From a virus, in IMG/VR virus record IMGVR_UViG_3300035204_000991, positions 1-41,840 of that record: a DNA stretch of 41,840 bases; one strand, 5' to 3'. A program made the position numbers and the translations under genes. The notes beneath the pieces were generated by a model. The model was not told the origin of the DNA. It searched no databases and worked only from the letters and a program-made list of their open reading frames with translations. Position 1 is the stretch's first letter. Each line of letters begins with the position of its first letter. This document shows positions 16,302-23,342 of this stretch, in pieces.

Positions 16302-17141
16302 CTAGTAACCCCCATCACTGAACGGATCAATGTCTGTGAAGTCAAACAAGTCATCGGCGGTGACTTGGAAATCGTCACTCATATCGAATGGATCTGGTGC
16401 AATGATTTCTGTTGTGTCTGATTGTGATGTGAATGTTCCTGTCGCTCCAGAATCCGAACCTGTCACGATATCATCCCCAGCAATCGAACCTGAAACCCCA
16501 TGGACTCTAAGAGTTTTAGTTCCAGCAGTCCACAAAACTACCTTCGACGAGAAACCACCAACAGTAGTAGCAGATTCACCCACAACGAAGGTTCCTGTAT
16601 AATCCGAGAATACCAGATCAATTGCAGTTTCCTGATTGGTAGTTTCAACCACATCCACATCAGACCACCCAGTATCCATATCCTCTTGACTGTACTGGAA
16701 CAATTCACAGGACAGTTGGTATGTGTAAAGTTTACCTAATTGGTAGAAGGGATTCTGATGTTCTACGAATTTGATCTCGAATAAACCTTTAGACAGAGGG
16801 AAATAAATCAGATCACCCTCAAGAGGTCTAGTCATTGACAGTTCTTGCTCGAATCGCTTCTTCGATACAACAAGTGATATCGAGTCACGCACTTCTAATC
16901 CAAATTTTGAGATGAAGTCCCCATCACCCTCAAAACCATCTACATTTTCAATGTACATTTCAATTTGTGTTCCGCCCTCAAACTTGCTGATGGTGTCTTC
17001 TCCGAAGATGGGATCTTGATCAACAATAGTTCGGGGTATGTATACCATATCCTGACCGTGAATTTTGATAGATTCTATGGTCAGATCTTCAACGATCTCC
17101 TGTTCGTTGTTAGTATGTTTGAAATAAGAATTTCGTGCCAT
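16302..17141 (-). CDS. 14: Neck protein gp14
   Basis: The 279-residue product (T4 gp14 is 256 aa) forms the neck with gp13 and allows head-tail joining. Shared segments are [27 protein letters not shown] (T4 [27 protein letters not shown]), [10 protein letters not shown], and [31 protein letters not shown] (T4 [31 protein letters not shown]). Residues about 178-245 form a Gly/Thr/Val-rich insertion ([14 protein letters not shown], then [10 protein letters not shown]), a beta-rich module common in marine phage structural proteins and absent from T4 gp14. It starts 3 nt after gene 13. Confidence 0.94.
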   Translation of the reverse strand: [279 protein letters not shown]

Positions 17142-17144
17142 CTA

Positions 17145-17894
17145 TTACCCTACTATGAAGCCAGGTGGTTCTTCAAATTTGACTTGAATCTCTTCTTCTA
17201 ATTTCATAATCTCTTCGTGGGACTGATCAAATAACTGCTGCCCATTGAAAGACACCCCACCAGGCAGTTGAATACTTTCAAATTTTGAGAGATTAGAACC
17301 CCATTGTTTCTTGAATAGAGCGGTGACGTATTGCTTTAGTAATCTATCGTCATATACCTTAGTGAATTGTTCAGGATCGATGGTAGCCCATGCTTCGAGT
17401 GTAAGATAATCTCCAACATCAACTTCATCATCCCATTTCATATCGAGATATAGTCTCATTGTCGTTCTGGTAAAACGGAACGACTTTGCAGGATCAAGCA
17501 TTTTCTGAATGAGTGCCATATTTTGTCGAATCATCGCATAGTTTGACATTGTTCCGCCGCTATGCCACCCATACCAATCTGTCAATGCCATCTGATATTT
17601 CAAATTGAACATATTGTTTGTATTGTTGGAGAATTGGAATACGTTTGACACACTCAAAACCGAATCGTCGATGTTTGATATGTCGATATAACCGTTATCG
17701 ATGTCGTCCTGTGTGATAGCGTGTGTGAGGTACAATTTTTCTGCACCGTCATAGTGGTAATCTGCAAAAAACTGAAGTGCATCATCCAATCGATCCTCTA
17801 GTTGAGAATCGTCTACATTGATATCGATTACAGGAGAACCAAGACGCCGGAGAGCATAATCTTTGAGTTGCTGTCTTGATGATGGTATAGCCAT
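17145..17894 (-). CDS. 13: Neck protein gp13
   Basis: The 249-residue product (T4 gp13 is 309 aa) is the head-completion/neck protein that binds the portal after packaging. The start LKDYALRRLGSPVIDINVDDSQLEDRLDDALQFFADYHYDG parallels T4 (NNLGYPTVEVELNEEQLDSRIQRAVDWYHDY), and the end KKQWGSNLSKFESIQLPGGVSFNGQQLF...EEPPGFIV parallels T4 (KWGQNLNKYEVTLAGGGKLNGAAL...EPPDFYMF). The ribosome site is GGAG about 12 nt upstream. A TATACATA motif lies 27 nt before the ATG, so this gene probably heads a transcript covering the neck, terminase and tail-tube genes. Confidence 0.94.
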   Translation of the reverse strand: MAIPSSRQQLKDYALRRLGSPVIDINVDDSQLEDRLDDALQFFADYHYDGAEKLYLTHAITQDDIDNGYIDISNIDDSVLSVSNVFQFSNNTNNMFNLKYQMALTDWYGWHSGGTMSNYAMIRQNMALIQKMLDPAKSFRFTRTTMRLYLDMKWDDEVDVGDYLTLEAWATIDPEQFTKVYDDRLLKQYVTALFKKQWGSNLSKFESIQLPGGVSFNGQQLFDQSHEEIMKLEEEIQVKFEEPPGFIVG

Positions 17895-17921
17895 ATTAGG
17901 TTTCTCTCCTCTTATTCACTA

Positions 17922-17929
17922 TATGTATA
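17922..17929 (-). promoter_or_regulatory. Candidate late promoter TATACATA upstream of gene 13
   Basis: On the minus strand TATACATA lies 27 nt upstream of the gene 13 ATG in the 45-bp gap after the small unknown gene. The bases after it (TAGTGAATAAG) partly resemble those after the other copies. This position marks the boundary between the fibre cluster and the neck/packaging cluster. Confidence 0.5.
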
Positions 17930-17939
17930 AGACAGGGAA

Positions 17940-18320
17940 CTAAAATACAGCCTCTACTTCATAATCTTCCAATAGGTATGAAATGTCCTTCAGTCCAGTT
18001 GCCGAAATTGTTATGTTTTCACCAAGCGAACTGATTTTGATTTTGTCCCACGACACGATAATTTCGGGCGTCAATGCTTTTTGAAGATCTTCGACGAATT
18101 TCTTCTTATTGTCGTTAGACATTTCAAATACACCTTCGTCCGTTTCCTCACTATAGGTCTTTAGGAGTTCTGTCTGAATACGTTCAATTTGCTCTAGATG
18201 GGGGTTGACATCCTGTAAGAATGATTTGAATTTGAGTGTTGTTTGGATAGGCAACGGTTCATTCAATAGATGTTTGAAAGTTGGATAAGATCTATACAAT
18301 TGTTCATAGGTTATTTTCAT
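17940..18320 (-). CDS. Small protein of unknown function, second of a pair after the spike gene
   Basis: The 126-residue product starts MKITYEQLYRSYPTFKHLLNE. The ATG at 18320 overlaps the previous stop as ATGA and has GGAG 7 nt upstream; an in-frame GTG at 18332 is less likely. It looks mostly alpha-helical, with acidic stretches and a helical region at about 30-90 (FLQDVNPHLEQIERIQTELLKT). There is no signal peptide, membrane segment or recognised motif. It lies between the fibre genes and gp13, where T4 has wac (fibritin), but is much too short and lacks fibritin-like repeats. It could assist folding or attachment of the fibres; this is a guess from position. Confidence 0.6.
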   Translation of the reverse strand: MKITYEQLYRSYPTFKHLLNEPLPIQTTLKFKSFLQDVNPHLEQIERIQTELLKTYSEETDEGVFEMSNDNKKKFVEDLQKALTPEIIVSWDKIKISSLGENITISATGLKDISYLLEDYEVEAVF

Positions 18321-18745
18321 TTTGTTCTCCACTTTTTGATCTTTTTAGACAATTCCTTTGCTTTGTCTGTAATATCTATATCACCAAATAAATGCTCCCA
18401 CATTGTCATAACTAATTCGTGTGTTGTGTACTCGTTTGGATCTTTTGGTTCTTGTGTCGTTTTTTCTGGGGTTGATTCGATAAGCCGTTTTTCTTTTTCT
18501 TGATCTTTCTGTACCATCAACAATTCAACTTCTCTTCGGATATACCGATCTCCATCCGGCCAAGGCATCGGTCCAGGCCGTTGATCTGAACCTGTGTAGT
18601 GTAGATGATGTACGTTAGGGATATATTCCTGTGCAACAACACCTTCTGGTAGAGCGTATTCTGGCTCGATCTCAAGAAAGAGTTCCAATTCAATTTTTCT
18701 GCTATTGATTGTTATTGTGCCATCGGCACTATGACGAAAAAACAT
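18317..18745 (-). CDS. Small protein of unknown function, possible fibre accessory or chaperone
   Basis: The 142-residue product starts MFFRHSADGTITINSRKIELELFLEIEPEYALPEGV and has the distinctive segment RPGPMPWPDGDRYIRREVELLMVQKDQEKEKRL (about 57-89), then a charged C-terminal half. The short beta-type N-terminus followed by a Pro-rich turn and a helix resembles small proteins encoded just after fibre genes in other phages, some of which are tail-fibre assembly proteins. I cannot confirm family membership. It starts 4 nt after the spike gene stop, with GAGG upstream, and overlaps the next gene as ATGA, so the three genes are translated together. Confidence 0.55.
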   Translation of the reverse strand: MFFRHSADGTITINSRKIELELFLEIEPEYALPEGVVAQEYIPNVHHLHYTGSDQRPGPMPWPDGDRYIRREVELLMVQKDQEKEKRLIESTPEKTTQEPKDPNEYTTHELVMTMWEHLFGDIDITDKAKELSKKIKKWRTK

Positions 18746-18749
18746 TATA

Positions 18750-20951
18750 TCATTCCTCTCTCACGTTGCTCCCATTTGCTGCCAATGTAGTACCACTTGT
18801 TTGTGTATCGGTGTATATTTGAGAATCAAAATCTGCATGATGACCAGTATATCCATCCGATGTGTTTGATGCAGTTGATCCGTGTACATTGATTGTAGAA
18901 TCTTTAAATGCCTTATACCCATCAAATTGATTGTATCGAGATGCACTATAGTCGGAGTCCATATAGGAACCTCGTAATACTTGATATCCACTTCCGGTAT
19001 TACCAACGCTTCTGCTGTAATCAACATAAGCATTTGAGTATCGTTCAGCATAGATACCATCTGGACCAGCGGGGTTGTGTCCAAATGGATGTGTGTATTC
19101 TACTGGAGATGACGCGATGCCGTTTCTATAAGATGAAAAGTAAAGACCTTTGAGACTTGACGAATTGGTGATTTTTACTCCAGAATGTCCGTTGTATGTT
19201 GCGCGGCCATCGCTTACGTCTGCTGACGAACTATCAGAAACATAAAAACCATTTACATCATTTCGGAATGCATACGAACCCGTCCGTTGGGACCAACCAT
19301 ATCTTTCATCTTCTACTGCGGCAGTACCACCGGCGCCAACCCATGTATACACATCATCTTTATAGTGGTTATGAAATTTTCCGGTTGAACTATCGCTTAC
19401 AGAAAAACCATTTCCGCCGTTGAAACAAGATAATGATCGACGGAAATTACCATATGAATTCTTTTGGATGTCTACGCCGTTGTGGAAATTAGAAGATGAT
19501 ATGGAATCGTCTGCCTCAATGGTACTGGATTCTCTAATAAGATAACCAGTACTACACCCAGAAACGATTGAAGAGTTCGCTATAATATTGCTACTATCTT
19601 CTACGAGAATACCATTATAACAAGAACTGACTATTGATCCTGATGCGTCAGCATTTGAATTTCGTTTTGTTGTAATTCCGTTCTCAAAACCAACAACACA
19701 CAAGTTCGTTGATGAGTTTAAAGATCCACTGTTTTGAATATTGATACCGTTTGATGAATCTTCGGGGGCAGTCCCACCCGACACACCAACAGCAAACCCA
19801 GGTCCACATACCACTAAATCTTGAATGCTGCCTAGGGCAGAACCATTTACTACGATCCCCGATCCACTATCAAAATTTAATCGACATGGATAATGTCGAA
19901 CTTCGATATCAGATCGATATGGTGAATACACGGTATCCCAAGTAATACCATCGGCGCCGTGAGTAGTATCTTGAACCCAGGTCACTCCAAAATTCCCAGT
20001 TGCTCCATCACCCGAATTACCATCGGTAGGAAGACCTCCTCCCCCAGCAGTCTTTCGGTTGCCGGTTGCACCATTAACCCATATATTGCCGTATATAGAA
20101 CCAACGGTATCGTTATCTTTGAACAAAGACGAGTTGGTGTTGTATCTCAGCCCTTGCGGCGTGATATAAGCAGTCGCTCCTGCACCAGAACCCCCCGAAT
20201 GGGTTCCGTCTGTTCCAAGTGGGTTGTCTTGTGTTGTAGAAAATGTTGTTGGGTTATAGTGTCGGACATGCACTAATACAGAATTTGCCTTTGTACCGTT
20301 GTTATTTGAATCGAAACCAATTACTTCGTGACAACCAAATGCTAAAGTTTTTCGCAGGGAGAGTAATCCATAATCCGACGTATATCCTGCACCATCCCCT
20401 TGTGCATATTCATAATTGAAATCTGTTTCTTTTCTGGTTGATCCAGTAACGCCTCCGGCATCATAAGAAGTATCTCTAATCGAAATGAAATCCCCAACTC
20501 TAACGTCGTCGATGTCTCCAACTAGAACTTCCAGTATGTATCCGCCAGTAGCACTGTCGCCCATTGCTCGCAATGAGGTATCATAATAACCAATTCCATA
20601 TAGGGAAAGCGTAGATGACACTTCACCTTTGATGTGGATTTGTGATGCTTGTGCGTGAGCAATGGAAACCTCACTCCCAGATATTTGATAATCATTCCAA
20701 ATTGTGGTGGATCTATCTACTTTTTGAATCTGAATGGTTACGGTTTTTCCCTTCTTGATTCGATATAAATCAAGAAAGGCTAACGCACCCGTCAATGTTG
20801 CAAAGGGATAATCAATAGAATTGAGTTGACCGGTCGTATCGTCCCCACCAGATCCAGTTACATAAACATAACTGTCTGTACTGATTACTTCTTGTATAAT
20901 AGAAGAATCTGTTGGTACGTTAATTGCACTGTTTGAATAATTGCAAACCAT
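18750..20951 (-). CDS. Beta-helix tail spike / fibre protein
   Basis: The 733-residue product opens with a sequence typical of pectate-lyase-like phage spikes (YVYVTGSGGDDTTGQLNSIDYPFATLTGALAFL, residues 32-65). From about 360 to 710 it consists of short repeats of the form 'NGxxVxxSSxxxxxxSxxxxN', rich in Asn, Ser and Gly, as expected for a right-handed parallel beta-helix. Such proteins bind or cut host surface polysaccharide. I see no clear catalytic triad, so enzyme activity is open. There is no collar domain and no obvious trimerisation tail. The ATG has AAGGA 12 nt upstream. A TATAAATA stretch abuts the start codon but is too close to act as its promoter. Confidence 0.8.
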   Translation of the reverse strand: MVCNYSNSAINVPTDSSIIQEVISTDSYVYVTGSGGDDTTGQLNSIDYPFATLTGALAFLDLYRIKKGKTVTIQIQKVDRSTTIWNDYQISGSEVSIAHAQASQIHIKGEVSSTLSLYGIGYYDTSLRAMGDSATGGYILEVLVGDIDDVRVGDFISIRDTSYDAGGVTGSTRKETDFNYEYAQGDGAGYTSDYGLLSLRKTLAFGCHEVIGFDSNNNGTKANSVLVHVRHYNPTTFSTTQDNPLGTDGTHSGGSGAGATAYITPQGLRYNTNSSLFKDNDTVGSIYGNIWVNGATGNRKTAGGGGLPTDGNSGDGATGNFGVTWVQDTTHGADGITWDTVYSPYRSDIEVRHYPCRLNFDSGSGIVVNGSALGSIQDLVVCGPGFAVGVSGGTAPEDSSNGINIQNSGSLNSSTNLCVVGFENGITTKRNSNADASGSIVSSCYNGILVEDSSNIIANSSIVSGCSTGYLIRESSTIEADDSISSSNFHNGVDIQKNSYGNFRRSLSCFNGGNGFSVSDSSTGKFHNHYKDDVYTWVGAGGTAAVEDERYGWSQRTGSYAFRNDVNGFYVSDSSSADVSDGRATYNGHSGVKITNSSSLKGLYFSSYRNGIASSPVEYTHPFGHNPAGPDGIYAERYSNAYVDYSRSVGNTGSGYQVLRGSYMDSDYSASRYNQFDGYKAFKDSTINVHGSTASNTSDGYTGHHADFDSQIYTDTQTSGTTLAANGSNVREE

Positions 20952-20965
20952 CTATTTATAGATCC

Positions 20966-23332
20966 TTATGATATTTCTGCATCTGCGGTATAATGGAATG
21001 AGATTTTATTTCGATATCCCGTTATGAGTACGGTTCCGTTTGGGTCTTCGTGCAAACAGTTTGCACAATATCGTCTAATAGCATGGATGTTTGTGTCGCT
21101 ACCATACACATTTTTTACGTTATGATTTAGGTCTGAACCACTTTCATAGTGTACCATCGTATAACTGTCTTTTTCGCCTGTCTTTGGATTCCAAACGGTT
21201 GTGGTAGGCACTGCTCTTTTTCGAGTTCTATATGGCATATTGAAGTGTGCGGTTGGTACAATCACCCAGTCGTCAACTGTCCGGGCGCCCGCCCATCTAA
21301 CTGTACCGGGTTGATCTGCTGTCATATATGATTTTTCATAGTAACGCTCAAGTTTCGTTAGTTCTTCTGCATAATTCATTTGAGCATATGGAGTACATAC
21401 TGTGCCCGCTTCGAGTTTGACTTGTGCCAAATCCCAATAATCACCAACATTAGCACCACAATTTACCTGACCTTCAATCCCAAGCAGATTTGCATTTTGC
21501 CAAGTGTTTTCCAGTGCTTCTGGAGCAAGAAGGTTTGATGTTGAACTCATTCCCCACCAAATTCTAAGACCTGCTCGATTGCCCTTATGCCAATTGCTAC
21601 TATCCCACACTGGAGTAGGAACTGTCATTGTTATTTTTTGGTATGTGTCTGCTTCTGTTATGGTATATGTTGATGCATAAGATCTCGTCCAATCTTCATT
21701 TCGGAACGTAACACTATATTTACCAACAACATTTGATTTGACCCAGAAACTAAGGGTCATTGATCCAGACATCAGCAATTTGCGGAAATCATAACCTTCA
21801 ACATGATATTGCAACCCCGAATAATCGTTTCCTGACAATACAGGATCCGCCGTCGTGGTGGTAATTCTAAGAGCATATTCGATTGGTGAAGCAGTACCGA
21901 GCGGGAATATATTTGCAGCCGGTAGCGCGGCGGAAACACGTTCCATCGAATGTCGAGAACTACCAATTCGGTAATACGAGAATCTATCAGCGAGATATGT
22001 GCGATATGACATGTCTGATGTTGATGTCCCTCGCTGCCAAAAATCAAAGTTTCCGTTTAGCACAAAATTTTCATTCGTTCGGTGTGTGCTTACAAAGGCA
22101 TCTCTTGTGTCATCGTATACAAGAACATCTGCGTGTCTTGCGACATTGCAGGTTTGAAATACACAGTCATCACTGTCTGTTTTTTGTGTAATATCTACAT
22201 CAGCCAACTCTACCAGCAGCATATTGATAAGGGCTGCATTGGCTTGCGAGGTCGCACGGATAATCCAATTGATGGCGATAAATGGTTGCATATTATTGTG
22301 TGCTTGTCCCGAACCAGCAGGATCAACAATTACACTTTTATACCCTCTACCAGCATCATTATCATCACCAACACTTGGATTGTTGGTCATTGTAGCCCAA
22401 TCGTTACTAACAAGCGGTCCATGTGTACCGATAGCGGTGCAGGTGGCGGGCGCCGGATCATGGACTCCATCATCATGCCCTACGGTATATGCACTACTAT
22501 TGACAGGCACATCCCCAACTGGTCCATATGGTATACCATCAATTGTTTGTGATCGATTTACGTCGTTTGCTAATTCATCAATATATGCTTCATATTTTGC
22601 AGTATGGGTATGGGATGCCATCTCCGGTTCACTCAAGAAATGCTTTTCTTCACCACCAACATCACCGACTGTTCTGGTACTATATGCAGATGTAGTGGTG
22701 TTTACCCCAACTGGTCCCTTTCCTCTGAAATCTGGAAGACGGAACAGCACACCGTCTATTGTACCAAACGAAGAACCAAGAAGAGATGCAAGTTCTGGAT
22801 AATCAGAACTAGAGAACTGGTCCCCATCACATAACAACCATCCACTCGGAACATCTACCTCTTCTTTCCCAGACCAAGGCATTATTGAACCGACAGGAGT
22901 TACTTCATTTAGTTCGACTATGCTGTTGGCTTGAAGACCGTTAGTAGAACCAAGATAATTCACTACAATTCCAAATTGAGTTGTAGTTGTGACCAACATT
23001 GCTTTTTTAATTGTTCCCGTTGCTGTCGGGGCACTGTCAGTCAATGCGCCCGGGCTGGATGTAGATAAGAAGTAAACCCTACCAACTGCAAGACCAGCCA
23101 TCCCCGCAGTGCTGATTTGCCCGGCAAAAACAATCGTAAAGGTATCGGATGTTTGTGTTTCTACAATTCCGAGTGCTTCAGAGTTACATGACGAATCAGC
23201 CTGTGCTTTCACCCAAAGAGTGCCGTCGTGACGTAAAACATCACCAGCGACGAAACCGTGACCTGGTTGTTCGATAGAAGCCTTTACTCCTGCACCGGCG
23301 CCTGCTAATTGTTCAAATGCACTACTTCCCAC
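20966..23332 (-). CDS. Tail fibre with tail-collar domain and carbohydrate-binding-like C-terminus
   Basis: The 788-residue product starts at a GTG with AGGAG 8 nt upstream. Module 1 (about 23-130, HGFVAGDVLR...VVNYLGSTNG) is shared with the next fibre upstream. Module 2 (about 147-215) is a phage tail collar domain: GSIMPWSGKEEVDVPSGWLLCDG, then YPELASLLGSSFG and FRLPDFRGKGPVGV. Module 3 (about 427-670) begins ENFVLNGNFDFWQRGT and ends with ELTKLERYYEKSY, the jelly-roll-like module found in many phage fibres. Collar domains occur in T4 gp12, so this may be the short-tail-fibre counterpart, in the same place in the gene order. Receptor specificity cannot be read from the sequence. Confidence 0.85.
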   Translation of the reverse strand: MGSSAFEQLAGAGAGVKASIEQPGHGFVAGDVLRHDGTLWVKAQADSSCNSEALGIVETQTSDTFTIVFAGQISTAGMAGLAVGRVYFLSTSSPGALTDSAPTATGTIKKAMLVTTTTQFGIVVNYLGSTNGLQANSIVELNEVTPVGSIMPWSGKEEVDVPSGWLLCDGDQFSSSDYPELASLLGSSFGTIDGVLFRLPDFRGKGPVGVNTTTSAYSTRTVGDVGGEEKHFLSEPEMASHTHTAKYEAYIDELANDVNRSQTIDGIPYGPVGDVPVNSSAYTVGHDDGVHDPAPATCTAIGTHGPLVSNDWATMTNNPSVGDDNDAGRGYKSVIVDPAGSGQAHNNMQPFIAINWIIRATSQANAALINMLLVELADVDITQKTDSDDCVFQTCNVARHADVLVYDDTRDAFVSTHRTNENFVLNGNFDFWQRGTSTSDMSYRTYLADRFSYYRIGSSRHSMERVSAALPAANIFPLGTASPIEYALRITTTTADPVLSGNDYSGLQYHVEGYDFRKLLMSGSMTLSFWVKSNVVGKYSVTFRNEDWTRSYASTYTITEADTYQKITMTVPTPVWDSSNWHKGNRAGLRIWWGMSSTSNLLAPEALENTWQNANLLGIEGQVNCGANVGDYWDLAQVKLEAGTVCTPYAQMNYAEELTKLERYYEKSYMTADQPGTVRWAGARTVDDWVIVPTAHFNMPYRTRKRAVPTTTVWNPKTGEKDSYTMVHYESGSDLNHNVKNVYGSDTNIHAIRRYCANCLHEDPNGTVLITGYRNKISFHYTADAEIS

Positions 23333-23342
23333 AGTTATACTC

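Noticed and set aside
17037-17044. TATACATA inside gp14
   Set aside because: It lies within conserved coding sequence (VYIPR) with no gene start nearby; taken as background.
20953-20960. Perfect TATAAATA (T4 late promoter core) on the minus strand before the beta-helix gene
   Set aside because: It ends one base before the ATG, so the transcript would start inside the gene and lose the ribosome site. It may be chance AT-rich sequence between the ribosome site and the start codon.
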